Positions 1 to 8,167 of a stretch of DNA of 64,000 bases are shown here, piece after piece. Each line of letters starts with the position of its first letter. Position 1 is the stretch's first letter. The notes under the pieces are model-generated. The model was not told the DNA's origin, ran no database searches, and saw only the letters and a list, made by a program, of their open reading frames with translations. Origin of the DNA: Anaerobacillus alkaliphilus (GTDB lineage: Bacteria > Bacillota > Bacilli > Bacillales > Anaerobacillaceae); contig NZ_QOUX01000047.1 of NCBI RefSeq assembly GCF_004116265.1, positions 1-64,000 on the forward strand. The letters run 5' to 3'. Position numbers and translations under genes: made by a program.

Positions 1-233
1 TGCGTCTACAAGCATTGCTTCGAAGCAAGCTTCCTCGTCGCAAAGCTGCATGAAGATATCCTAAGAAGCATCTCATGATGTAATTGAAGTCAGTCGCTTT
101 GTTATCTAGTTTTCAGGGAATGACCCTGTAGGAATTATGAATTAACAATTATGAATTATGAATTGTTTAAAGCTTCTCAGAGGCTAAAAGAACAATTGAA
201 CATTCATAATTGACAATTCACAATTGAATAAAA
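1..233 (+). other. 23S-5S rRNA spacer
   Basis: This stretch precedes the 5S gene. It contains the motif TCTAGTTTTCAGGGAA near 107-121, which is typical of rRNA spacers in Bacillaceae. I cannot recognise a 23S 3' end, so it probably lies upstream of the window. Within it, 132-165 is built from GAATTAT-like 7-mers and 200-228 carries related sequence in the opposite orientation, so the two parts could pair into an AT-rich stem. Confidence 0.6.
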
Positions 234-349
<116 letters not shown>

Positions 350-355
350 AGAAAA

Positions 356-384
356 ACATATCCAGTATGGATGTGTTTTTTTTT
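356..384 (+). terminator. rRNA operon terminator
   Basis: The stem ACATATCC / GGATGTGT (one G-T pair) with a 5-nt loop is followed by a run of T. It lies a few bases after the 5S gene. Confidence 0.85.
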
Positions 385-404
385 ATTTAATATATAGAAC
401 TTTC

Positions 405-579
405 GAGGACATATATTCCGTTATTTTATCCCAAAAAGCCCTTTTTGAAAATTCGCGGCCACCAGTTCCGTTATTTAGCCAAAATAACAACTAAAACACG
501 GTTCAGAGCATAAATAAGGGATCGTCCGCGAAACTCAAAATTTATGTTTTTTTGGCAGAATAACGGAACGGGTGTCCTC
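405..579. repeat. 175-bp terminal-inverted-repeat element
   Basis: The left end reads GAGGACATATATTCCGTTAT. The reverse complement of the right end reads GAGGACACCCGTTCCGTTAT, so the two ends are near-matching inverted repeats of about 25 bp. The interior has no credible ORF. A partial left-end match (GAGGACAATAGGTACGTTAT) occurs at about 8128-8147, which suggests a dispersed, non-coding repeat family of MITE or structured-RNA type. Confidence 0.6.
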
Positions 580-627
580 ATGATCTTCATAGTGCTCGCC
601 AGTCACCAGACTGTTCACTCAACTGTA

Positions 628-662
628 TTGACTTTCTTAACTGTATACATTAGTATTACAGT
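628..662 (+). promoter_or_regulatory. Promoter with Rrf2-type operator (site 1)
   Basis: A -35 TTGACT (628-633) and -10 TAGTAT (651-656) are separated by 17 bp. The dyad ACTGTA-N11-TACAGT (640-662) covers the spacer and -10 region, and an extra ACTGTA half-site lies at 622-627. The promoter is 27 bp ahead of the Rrf2 regulator start. An identical arrangement occurs at 1170-1204, which suggests autoregulation plus control of the next gene. Repressor identity is inferred. Confidence 0.7.
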
Positions 663-688
663 ACTGGCTATAAGGGAGGAATTTATCG

Positions 689-1108
689 GTGAATAGTGAA
701 TTTACAATAGCTGTACATAGCCTTGTTTTTTTAGCGTATGTCCCTGACCGTATGGCAAGTAGCCAAGATATTGCAAATAATGTAGGGACAAACCCTGCGA
801 GAGTTAGAAAAGTAATGAGTAGCTTACGTAATGGTGGCTTTGTTCAGACAAAAGAGGGTATTGGCGGGGGCTATATCTTAAAGGGAGAACCAAACGAAAT
901 TACGTTAGGTCAGATATACCGATCTGTTTCATGTGGAGCTATAAAACCTAATTGGTGTACTGGTGATCCAAGTAAAGGCTGTCTCATTTCATCAAATCTA
1001 CAGGTCGTGATGGATGAGGTATTTGAGGAAGCGGATGATTACTATGCAAATTATCTCGATCAGATAACAATAGCCTCAGTATTAATGAAAATTAAGCAAT
1101 GTCAATAA
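689..1108 (+). CDS. Rrf2 family transcriptional regulator
   Basis: A 139-aa winged-helix DNA-binding protein of the Rrf2 family. The N-terminal helix-turn-helix (about 20-45) and the glycine-rich wing (KEGIGGGY, 56-62) match the family. Three cysteines (C82, C90, C98) sit in the segment where NsrR/IscR-type members bind an iron-sulfur cluster, although the spacing differs and a thiol-switch role is equally possible. The GTG start at 689 has the RBS AAGGGAGGA. Its own promoter and that of the next gene carry the same dyad, so it probably represses both. The following genes include a rhodanese-like protein, a weak hint at sulfur or redox sensing. Confidence 0.85.
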   Translation: MNSEFTIAVHSLVFLAYVPDRMASSQDIANNVGTNPARVRKVMSSLRNGGFVQTKEGIGGGYILKGEPNEITLGQIYRSVSCGAIKPNWCTGDPSKGCLISSNLQVVMDEVFEEADDYYANYLDQITIASVLMKIKQCQ

Positions 1109-1169
1109 GATATTGTTTTATTTTTTGGTATAATGTAACTAATTTTTATACAGTTCAGGTAACTCTCAG

Positions 1170-1204
1170 TTGACATCAGTAACTGTATATATTATTATTA
1201 CAGT
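1170..1204 (+). promoter_or_regulatory. Promoter with Rrf2-type operator (site 2)
   Basis: A -35 TTGACA (1170-1175), 17-bp spacer and -10 TATTAT (1193-1198). The dyad ACTGTA-N11-TACAGT at 1182-1204 sits at exactly the same offset from the -35 box as in site 1 (12 bp). A half-site TACAGT is at 1149-1154. It drives the IDEAL-domain gene and possibly the rhodanese-like gene behind it. Confidence 0.7.
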
Positions 1205-1310
1205 ATTATATTTATTGATTTACGTAAGCTTAAGCATCGTTAGCTATGTTTAAGTTTTTTTAGAAATAAACTGTAATAAAATTTGTAACACTTAATAGGC
1301 GGTGAATCAA

Positions 1311-1685
1311 ATGTTTAGTACTAACCCTGAGTTAAAGGTAGGAGAATGGGTTAAAGGGAAGACTGAAAACGATGAATTAATTAAAGGATATATCGTAAGT
1401 ATTGACCAATTCAACGGAATAGTGAAGATAACTGTGGTTGAATCTGATCACATAAAGCTTATAGGAAAATATGTTGTTTTACTTAAGAAAAACGTTACTC
1501 TTTTACCAGTAGTTCACATCTGGACAGAGGGCTTTGTACGTGATTTAATAGATGTTGCATTATTAACAAATGATAGTGAATGGTTTAAAGAGCTAGTTCA
1601 AAAGCTACCGTCAAGCATCAAGGATACAACAAATGATCGTACTAATTCATTCTTAACCAAAAATAGATTAAATTCTTATAAATAA
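1311..1685 (+). CDS. IDEAL domain-containing protein
   Basis: A 124-aa protein. Residues 1-65 form a beta-rich segment resembling a KOW/SH3-like fold (hydrophobic strands KGYIVSIDQFNGIVKITV). Near the C terminus lies LIDVALLTNDSEWFKELVQKL, a good match to the IDEAL domain of Bacillus regulatory proteins. The ATG at 1311 is preferred over the GTG at 1302 because AGGCGGTG (1297-1304) is then correctly spaced as RBS. It is expressed from an Rrf2-operator promoter. IDEAL domains generally mediate protein-protein contacts; the partner here is unknown. Confidence 0.75.
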   Translation: MFSTNPELKVGEWVKGKTENDELIKGYIVSIDQFNGIVKITVVESDHIKLIGKYVVLLKKNVTLLPVVHIWTEGFVRDLIDVALLTNDSEWFKELVQKLPSSIKDTTNDRTNSFLTKNRLNSYK

Positions 1686-1691
1686 AAAATG

Positions 1692-1722
1692 GAGCTATGA
1701 AGCTTTCTTTATAGCTCTTTCT
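1692..1722 (+). terminator. Possible terminator after IDEAL gene
   Basis: GAGCTATG pairs with TATAGCTC around a 10-nt loop and is followed by TTTCTGT. The T tract is short, so partial readthrough into the rhodanese-like gene is likely. Confidence 0.5.
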
Positions 1723-1751
1723 GTATGTAATAAATATTGGAGGTACATAAT

Positions 1752-2153
1752 ATGCTCATTATTCTTTTAGGCATTGTCACGATTGTATTTCTTTTCTTCC
1801 TGTATGAAAGATATGTACCTATCATTGGAATTAGGTCTGTTGATGTTCAAACAGAGAAGTTTGATGAAAATGTCGTATTGTTAGATGTAAGAGACTATAA
1901 TATTGCTTTTAAAAGTCCAGTAAAGGAAGTTTCAATCCATTTGCCATTGGCTTATTTAAAGAGGAATTTTCAGGATGTTCGCGGAAAAAATGTCGTAGTT
2001 ATTGCGTCAGATCAGTTATTAGTAAATCTCAGTGCTCGTTTTTTACGACGAAGGGGAATAAGAATAATCGGTTATTATACTCAGCAATCGTCTGGGCAGG
2101 AGCTATCTACAGTACCTTGCAGTAAAAATAGTTGTATAGGTATGAACAAATAA
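1752..2153 (+). CDS. Membrane-anchored rhodanese-like protein, catalytic Cys absent
   Basis: A 133-aa protein with one N-terminal membrane segment (LIILLGIVTIVFLFFLYE) and a rhodanese-like domain (about 30-115). A domain start is seen at VVLLDVRDYNIAF and a late helix at ARFLRRRGI. At the active-site loop, where rhodaneses carry C-x-x-G-x-R, this protein reads ASDQLLVNLSARF, so the nucleophilic cysteine is missing. Two cysteines lie in the C-terminal tail (PCSKNSC). It is therefore probably a non-catalytic rhodanese fold or uses the tail cysteines. The ATG at 1752 is chosen over an upstream TTG because GGAGG (1739-1743) precedes it. Confidence 0.7.
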   Translation: MLIILLGIVTIVFLFFLYERYVPIIGIRSVDVQTEKFDENVVLLDVRDYNIAFKSPVKEVSIHLPLAYLKRNFQDVRGKNVVVIASDQLLVNLSARFLRRRGIRIIGYYTQQSSGQELSTVPCSKNSCIGMNK

Positions 2154-2156
2154 TAT

Positions 2157-2196
2157 AAAGCTCTCTCTTTCAGTATTAATGAAGGGAGAGCTTTAA
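2157..2196 (+). terminator. Terminator after rhodanese-like gene
   Basis: AAAGCTCTCTCTTTCA pairs with TGAAGGGAGAGCTTT around a 7-nt loop, followed by an A/T-rich tail. Confidence 0.75.
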
Positions 2197-2234
2197 TTAT
2201 TTAATAATGGGTTTCAATTACTAGTCAATAAAAT

Positions 2235-2270
2235 AAAAATAGACCTTAATTAGAGGTCTATTTTTATTTT
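2235..2270. terminator. Bidirectional terminator-like hairpin
   Basis: The perfect stem AAAAATAGACC / GGTCTATTTTT has a 9-nt loop, with A-rich 5' and T-rich 3' flanks. It insulates the rhodanese-like gene from the following gene. Confidence 0.7.
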
Positions 2271-2364
2271 CTATACTAACGTCTATTAACAAGAAACTCT
2301 ATGTATTCGCTGTGTCACTAGAACTTTTTTACCATAAGGATACTAATAGGAGGTGTCCGAGCTG

Positions 2365-2703
2365 ATGGATAATCACGAGAAAGTAAATCGCAAGGATAGT
2401 GATGATAAGACAAATCATATAGCAGTTCAACATGCTACGTCTGGAAGAAATAAAGCAAGTACAAATGTTGAGAACACGTTTATGCCTATAAGCATTCCCG
2501 AATTTCATGGGACAAAGATGATTGCTAGTTATATATCAATGCTTTCTATATTATTCGAAAACAAGTACTTTTTAGCAAAACACGAAGAGTTGATCTTACA
2601 AAAAATAGAAGCTTGTGAGAGCTTAATCTTAAATCAAGTTGAAGAAGAAAAAGAGTATAAGCAAAAATTGTTGACTATTTTAGAAAAGGGTCTTGAGCAC
2701 TAG
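2365..2703 (+). CDS. Hypothetical protein upstream of the Asp/Ala-repeat pair
   Basis: About 112 aa; I do not recognise the family. The N-terminal half is polar and Asn/Asp/Lys-rich. The C-terminal half is a predicted amphipathic helical segment (ISMLSILFENKYFLAKHEELILQKIEACES...) rich in Glu and Lys, compatible with a short coiled coil. The RBS AGGAGGTG (2348-2355) serves the ATG at 2365; a GTG at 2353 lies inside that RBS. It is co-oriented with the two repeat proteins 120 bp downstream and may belong to the same function. Confidence 0.6.
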   Translation: MDNHEKVNRKDSDDKTNHIAVQHATSGRNKASTNVENTFMPISIPEFHGTKMIASYISMLSILFENKYFLAKHEELILQKIEACESLILNQVEEEKEYKQKLLTILEKGLEH

Positions 2704-2821
2704 TAAGCATAAAATTGCTAACTTACTAGGAAAAAGGTTATACCCTAGTTATAGTAGCCGATACAAGTTTTAGAAAAGATTAATAGAATAATAACCAATA
2801 CAATAAAAGGAGTGATAAATC

Positions 2822-3733
2822 ATGGAAGAAAACAAGAACCAAAATCTGAATGAAGATTTAAGAAATTGCTGCTCATCGTCAGATGCTGGAGAGCAAGCTT
2901 CAGCATCTGGTGCTGCGGGTCCAGATGGAGCTTCTTCAGCAGCATCAAGTGCTAACAACCAATCAGCGGCTGCTGCAGGAGAAGACGGCTCTGCCTCAGC
3001 AGCTGCGGATGCAGCGTCAGGTAGACATGCTGCCGCTGCTGCCGGAAATGAAGATGCCGATGCGGCTGCTTCAGATGCTGCTGCGAATGATAAGGCTGCT
3101 GCCGCTGCTGGTGTGACATCTTCATCCTCAGCTTCAAAAAACGCAGCTAGCGCAGCTGGTTCTGACGCCGATGCTGATGCTGATGCTGACGCCGATGCTG
3201 ATGCCGACGCCGATGCCGACGCTGATGCAGATTCCGATGCCGACGCCGATGCTGACGCCGATGCTGATGCAGATAGTGATGCCGACGCTGATGCCGACGC
3301 TGACGCCGACGCTGACGCCGATGCTGACGCTGACGCCGATGCCGATGCCGACGCCGATGCTGACGCCGATGCCGACGCTGACGCCGATGCCGACGCCGAT
3401 GCTGATGCAGATTCCGATGCCGACGCCGATGCTGACGCTGATGCCGATGCCGATAGTGACGCCGATGCCGACGCCGATGCGGCGGCCGATGCTGATGCCG
3501 ATAGTGATAGCGATGCTGACGCTGATGCGGCAGCCGATGCCGATGCTGATGCCGATAGTGACGCCGATGCAGATGCAGATTCCGACGCCGACGCTGATGC
3601 CGCAGCTGATTCAGATGCTGACGCAGCAGCCGATGCTGATGCTTCTGCCGCGGCTGGAGACGCAACAAATATCGTTATTCAAAACGTAACTTCTGGAAAC
3701 AACACGGCAAACAATGATATTACAATTGAGTAA
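2822..3733 (+). CDS. Asp/Ala-repeat highly acidic protein 1
   Basis: A 303-aa low-complexity protein. A polar N terminus carries a Cys-Cys pair (NCCSSSDAG, about 19-20) and a [10 protein letters not shown] motif. An Ala/Ser-rich section follows, then roughly 160 residues that are almost pure Asp-Ala alternation with occasional Ser-Asp and Ala-Ala. The C-terminal cap contains [12 protein letters not shown]. No signal peptide or membrane segment is visible. The RBS AAAAGGAGTG fits the ATG at 2822. The N and C caps are shared with the next gene, so the two are tandem paralogues. The repeat must be disordered and very negatively charged. Cation binding, a spore-surface or extracellular-matrix role are guesses only. 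Confidence 0.8.
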   Translation: MEENKNQNLNEDLRNCCSSSDAGEQASASGAAGPDGASSAASSANNQSAAAAGEDGSASAAADAASGRHAAAAAGNEDADAAASDAAANDKAAAAAGVTSSSSASKNAASAAGSDADADADADADADADADADADADSDADADADADADADSDADADADADADADADADADADADADADADADADADADADADADADSDADADADADADADSDADADADAAADADADSDSDADADAAADADADADSDADADADSDADADAAADSDADAAADADASAAAGDATNIVIQNVTSGNNTANNDITIE

Positions 3734-3759
3734 ATAATCGATAGAGGAGGTTTGTTATC

Positions 3760-4710
3760 ATGCCCAACGAAGAACAAGTAAATAACCAAGGACAAAATGA
3801 AGAGTCTTGTTGTTCAGCTGATGCTGAAAATCAATCAGCAACCGCAGGTGCCGCGGGTCCCGATGGAGCATCTAGTACCTCAGCGAGCTCAGGTACAAAT
3901 GCGGCTGCGGCTTCAGGCAACGATGGTGCAAGTGCTTCTGCTGCATTTGCTTCAGCAAGTAAAAATGCGGCAGCAGCTGCAAGTGAGGAAGACGCTACAG
4001 CTGCTGCCGCAAATGCAGATGCCAATGATCGAGCAGCCGCAGCAGCTGGAAATAATGCATCTTCAGCCTCAGGTAAGAAAAGTTCCGCAGCGGCTTCAGC
4101 TAATGCTGATGCCGACGCTGATGCTGATGCTGACTCGGACTCGGACGCTGATAGTGACGCCGATGCTGATGCCTCAGCCGATGCTGACGCTTCGGCCGAT
4201 GCAGATTCCGACGCAAGTGCTGATGCTGATGCCGCAGCCGATGCCGATGCGAGCGCTGATGCCGATGCTGCAGCCGACGCCGATGCCGATGCATCCGCTG
4301 ACGCCTCAGCCGATGCTGATGCAAGCGCCGACGCTGATGCTGCAGCAGATGCGGATTCAAGCTCTGACGCTGACGCAAGTGCCGATGCCGATGCGGCAGC
4401 TGATGCTGCTGCCGACGCGGACGCAAGTGCTGATGCTTCAGCCGACGCTGATGCTGACGCAAGTGCCGATGCCGATGCGTCAGCTGACGCCGATGCCGAC
4501 GCTGACGCAGCTGCGGATGCTGATGCAAGTGCTGACGCCGACGCCGATGCGTCAGCCGATGCCGATGCCGATGCTGACGCGAGTGCTTCAGCCGATGCCG
4601 ATGCTGATTCAGCAGCAGCGGCAGGTTCCGCCACAAATATCGTCATTCAAAACGTGACTTCGGGAGACAATACAGCTAGTAATAACATTACAATTCGAAG
4701 AAGAGATTAA
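3760..4710 (+). CDS. Asp/Ala-repeat highly acidic protein 2
   Basis: A 316-aa paralogue of the preceding protein, 26 bp downstream with RBS GAGGAGG. It has the same cap layout: a Cys-Cys pair (ESCCSADAEN), [10 protein letters not shown], then an Ala/Ser-rich region and finally [12 protein letters not shown], here ending in ITIRRRD. The long acidic repeat differs in grain: it is dominated by a DADASA / DADAAA pattern rather than plain DADA. The frame is confirmed by the conserved termini. Long ORFs in other frames of both genes are by-products of the repeat. The function is unknown. Confidence 0.8.
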   Translation: MPNEEQVNNQGQNEESCCSADAENQSATAGAAGPDGASSTSASSGTNAAAASGNDGASASAAFASASKNAAAAASEEDATAAAANADANDRAAAAAGNNASSASGKKSSAAASANADADADADADSDSDADSDADADASADADASADADSDASADADAAADADASADADAAADADADASADASADADASADADAAADADSSSDADASADADAAADAAADADASADASADADADASADADASADADADADAAADADASADADADASADADADADASASADADADSAAAAGSATNIVIQNVTSGDNTASNNITIRRRD

Positions 4711-4722
4711 TTAAGTGTTATT

Positions 4723-4752
4723 AAAAGGTGCAATCTATGCACCTTTTTTTTT
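4723..4752 (+). terminator. Terminator of the Asp/Ala-repeat genes
   Basis: AAAAGGTGC / GCACCTTTT with a 7-nt loop and a run of nine T. Confidence 0.9.
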
Positions 4753-4837
4753 GGTGAAAAATTCCTCATCGTTTAGTAAAATGTAATAGCCATAGAATAA
4801 AAGGTAACTAGTTTGATAATGTGAGGAAGGTTTTATC

Positions 4838-5449
4838 ATGATCAGTGCAATCATTCATGGGTTTATATTAGCATTCGGACTTATTTTGCCTCTAGGAGTC
4901 CAAAATGTCTTTGTCTTCAACCAAGGTGCGACACAGCCTAGATACAGGAGAGCTTTTCCTGTTATTTTAACGGCTTCTTTATGCGATACACTATTGATAA
5001 CCCTAGCCATATTAGGGGTTTCAGTGTTGGTTTTAGGTATTTATTGTTTAAAGGTAGTATTACTAACCGTAGGAATTATTTTTCTATTTTACATGGGCTA
5101 TATGATCTGGAGAAGCAAAGCTGTTACCACGGCATCAGATGCTAAAGCTCTTTCACCTAAAAAACAAATAGTATTTGCTGCCTCAGTTTCATTATTAAAT
5201 CCACATGCGATCATGGACACTGTCGGTGTAATTGGGACGAGCTCATTGTCGTATTCAGGTACGACTAGAATGGCCTTCGCGTTAGCATGTATCATCACTT
5301 CGTGGCTTTGGTTCTTTTCTTTAGCATTCGTTGGTAGACAAGTAGGTAGGTTAAATAACTCAGGCAAATTTATCGTTTGGTTAAACAAAACTTCAGCTCT
5401 CATCATGTGGGTGACGGCCTTTTATTTGCTTTATTTATTGCTTGTATAA
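4838..5449 (+). CDS. LysE/ArgO family amino acid exporter
   Basis: A 203-aa integral membrane protein with about six hydrophobic segments. The N-terminal family signature GLILPLGVQNVFVFNQGA corresponds to the PLGPQN-F-xNQG region of LysE/ArgO exporters, and the conserved NPHAIMDT segment lies in the middle. Members export basic amino acids such as lysine or arginine; the exact substrate cannot be read from sequence. RBS GAGGAAGG precedes the ATG at 4838. It appears monocistronic. Confidence 0.85.
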   Translation: MISAIIHGFILAFGLILPLGVQNVFVFNQGATQPRYRRAFPVILTASLCDTLLITLAILGVSVLVLGIYCLKVVLLTVGIIFLFYMGYMIWRSKAVTTASDAKALSPKKQIVFAASVSLLNPHAIMDTVGVIGTSSLSYSGTTRMAFALACIITSWLWFFSLAFVGRQVGRLNNSGKFIVWLNKTSALIMWVTAFYLLYLLLV

Positions 5450-5660
5450 AAGTTCTATGGAAATTAACTTATAACTATTTAAGTGTTAATCTTTAGGGGG
5501 GCTTTTTTTAGAATTTGCTAGGTAAAGTTCATAAAACCTTTACAAATATAGAGGGATAGGGGATTGGGTAGAGTGGATATTCATGGTATTATGTAGTTTG
5601 TAAATCACCTAGCAGTTATTAATCTGCCAACATGCATTTGCCCGAAATGAGGAAGCTCAC

Positions 5661-8093
5661 ATGGAAAGACATAACAGACTAACGAAGAGAATATCGAAAA
5701 AATCTGGGGGGTATTCAGACCTGTATAAAGCACTCATGGATCAAAACCCCTTACCGATCTTACTTATCGATCCTACAAGTGGAAGTATTTTTGATGCAAA
5801 TGTAGCTGCTACACAATTTTACGAGTATTCCAAAGTGGAACTTTTATCTAAACGTGTTTATGATATTCATACACTAAGTAAACAAGAGATTGATCTTAGT
5901 ATTAGAAATGTAGTAAACGAAGGAAAAAGTAGTCTCTTTTTCTCCCATATAACAAAAAGTGGACTTGTAAAAGATGTCAAAATGGAAAGTGTGATCCTGA
6001 ATATTAATGGTGTAAATGTCCTGCATTCGATCATTTCAGATCTATCTGCGATTAAACTTCAAGAAACGTTTTTTCAAACACTTTTTGAGAAATCTCCATA
6101 TGCAATTGCCATCTTGGACGAGAATTATCGAATTATTGATGTTAATACTAACTTTGAACAGTTGTTTCAATACGATTTACTAGAGATTAGAGGCTTCACA
6201 CCAAATAAAGTGATTTATCCAGATTGGCTCAATCATAATGAGATACAAAATCACGTTAATCAAATTAGTAGTTTCGGTATTATTAAAACAAATACAGCAA
6301 GGAAGAAAAAGGATGGTAGTTTAGTAGATGTTGAGATGATCATCCTACCAACGTTTCATAGTGGTGTGCATGTAACTACTTACGTACTCTATTTTGATCG
6401 TACTGAGCAGCGCCTTGCTGATAAACATAATGAACTACTAGGTAATGTACTAAAATACCATACTGAGGGAGTAGTAATTTCAAACACAGAAGGTTATATT
6501 GAGTGGGTAAATCATGCTTTTACAAAAATTACGGGCTACAGTTCTTCAGAATTGATTGGGAAGAATCAACGAATTCTCCAGTCCGGCAAATATGACCTGC
6601 AGTTTTATAAAGATATGTGGAGTGATATTCTCTCAAATGGACACTGGTCAGGTGAAATATGGAACCGTAATAAGCAAGGGACGCTATACCCGCAGTCGTT
6701 ACGAATTTTTAAAATTGAAGATGGTGTTTCAAAGAAATACGTTGGTGTCGTTCGTGATATTAGTGAGCGTAAGGAATGGGAAGAACGGGTTGACACACTC
6801 AAATACAAAGATCGTTTAACTGGTCTGTTTAATCGCTCCTATATAACCACTTGTCTGGAAAATAAAATTCAAACTGCTAATCATAAAAAAACGAAGTTAG
6901 TTGTAATATGTTGGGATCTTGATAATTTTAAAAGCATAAACGATAACCTTGGACAGGCGATTGGAGATATCGTATTGCAAACGGTTACTTCGAAGCTACA
7001 ACGAATCTTCAAAGATGCGCTTATTGGTCGCTTCGGTAGCGATGAATTTGTCATCATTGTGAGTGGTGAAAATGCCGTTGAAAAAGCAACCTTGCAAATC
7101 GAGAGAATGATTGGTGAACTTAAAAAATCTATTTGGATTGAAAATCATGAACTTTTTGTCAGTGGTAGTTTTGGTGCAGCGATTTATCCTAAGCATGGTC
7201 TTGATGGAGACACGATCCTAGCGAATGCTGATATTGCAATGTTTAAAGCGAAACAATATGTAGGGAGTCACTACATATTTTATACAGACATGATGAAGGA
7301 TAGTGTGAAAAGGGAGTTTAAAATCCGCAATTATTTACATTCGGCGATTGAGAATGATGAGTTTGAACTCTGGTATCAACCAATTGTTGAATTGAGTACA
7401 TTGAAGATTGTGGGGGCAGAGGCCTTAATTCGTTGGCATCAACCGAAACTAGGATTTTTGCCACCGGATCAGTTCATTTCGATTGCTGAAAAATCAGGGC
7501 ATATCCATCAGCTAGGAAAATGGGTGTTAAAACAAGCTTGTATCCAGACGAAAAAGCTACATCAGCAAGGTTTTTCTAAGCAGTACGTAGCGGTGAACGT
7601 TTCGGTAAAACAATTAGAGAATGAGTATTTTGCTGAAAGTGTTTGTGGAATTCTCAATGAAACTGAATGTAAGGGCGAATTGTTAATGATTGAAGTTACA
7701 GAAGAAACTTCGATTAGTGACTCTCAAAAAGTTCAAATGAACTTAGGGAAGCTAGCGAAATTAGGGATCAAATGCTCCATCGACGATTTCGGTACTGGTT
7801 TTTCATCACTAGCCAAGCTACATGAATTGCAAATGAATCAATTGAAAATTGATAAATCGTTTATTTGGGATATTGAAAAATCAGAGAAGATTGTCTTGGC
7901 AATTCTATCGATGGGGAAAAATCTACAGTTACGGGTAGTTTCTGAGGGAATTGAAACCAAAGAGCAGCTAGAGTTTCTTGCTAGGGCAGGTAGCGACTTT
8001 GGCCAAGGCTACTACTTTACAAAACCATTGCCGTTTGAAGCTTATCAAGTTTTTTTAAGTGAGTGGCAGTCTAATAAGGAGCGTATAAACTAG
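5661..8093 (+). CDS. PAS-PAS-PAS-GGDEF-EAL protein
   Basis: An 810-aa cytoplasmic c-di-GMP enzyme. Three PAS-like domains (about 20-135, 140-255 and 265-375) are followed by a GGDEF domain and an EAL domain. The cyclase signature reads GSDEF (459-463), with Ser in place of the second Gly, so cyclase activity is doubtful. The EAL domain looks complete: EALIRW at 587, DDFGTGFSS, the KIDKSF lysine, SEGIE and GQGYYFTKP. A c-di-GMP phosphodiesterase with a regulatory or weak GGDEF is the likeliest reading. No membrane segment is visible, so it probably senses a cytoplasmic signal. Confidence 0.88.
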   Translation: MERHNRLTKRISKKSGGYSDLYKALMDQNPLPILLIDPTSGSIFDANVAATQFYEYSKVELLSKRVYDIHTLSKQEIDLSIRNVVNEGKSSLFFSHITKSGLVKDVKMESVILNINGVNVLHSIISDLSAIKLQETFFQTLFEKSPYAIAILDENYRIIDVNTNFEQLFQYDLLEIRGFTPNKVIYPDWLNHNEIQNHVNQISSFGIIKTNTARKKKDGSLVDVEMIILPTFHSGVHVTTYVLYFDRTEQRLADKHNELLGNVLKYHTEGVVISNTEGYIEWVNHAFTKITGYSSSELIGKNQRILQSGKYDLQFYKDMWSDILSNGHWSGEIWNRNKQGTLYPQSLRIFKIEDGVSKKYVGVVRDISERKEWEERVDTLKYKDRLTGLFNRSYITTCLENKIQTANHKKTKLVVICWDLDNFKSINDNLGQAIGDIVLQTVTSKLQRIFKDALIGRFGSDEFVIIVSGENAVEKATLQIERMIGELKKSIWIENHELFVSGSFGAAIYPKHGLDGDTILANADIAMFKAKQYVGSHYIFYTDMMKDSVKREFKIRNYLHSAIENDEFELWYQPIVELSTLKIVGAEALIRWHQPKLGFLPPDQFISIAEKSGHIHQLGKWVLKQACIQTKKLHQQGFSKQYVAVNVSVKQLENEYFAESVCGILNETECKGELLMIEVTEETSISDSQKVQMNLGKLAKLGIKCSIDDFGTGFSSLAKLHELQMNQLKIDKSFIWDIEKSEKIVLAILSMGKNLQLRVVSEGIETKEQLEFLARAGSDFGQGYYFTKPLPFEAYQVFLSEWQSNKERIN

Positions 8094-8114
8094 CAGTGGT
8101 TTAGACGCTTTTTT
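8081..8114 (+). terminator. Terminator overlapping the GGDEF-EAL stop
   Basis: GCGTATAAAC pairs with GTTTAGACGC (one mismatch) around an 8-nt loop, then T6. The stem begins within the last codons of the gene. Confidence 0.65.
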
Positions 8115-8167
8115 CTATTTTTGATGTTTGAGGACAATAGGTACGTTATTTTGCAAAAGTCTTTTTA

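Noticed and set aside
3147-4646. Long antisense and out-of-frame ORFs across the Asp/Ala repeat region
   Set aside because: They are consequences of the GAY-GCN repeat in other frames (for example His/Arg or Met/Leu/Pro strings), lack RBSs, and do not preserve the shared N and C caps.
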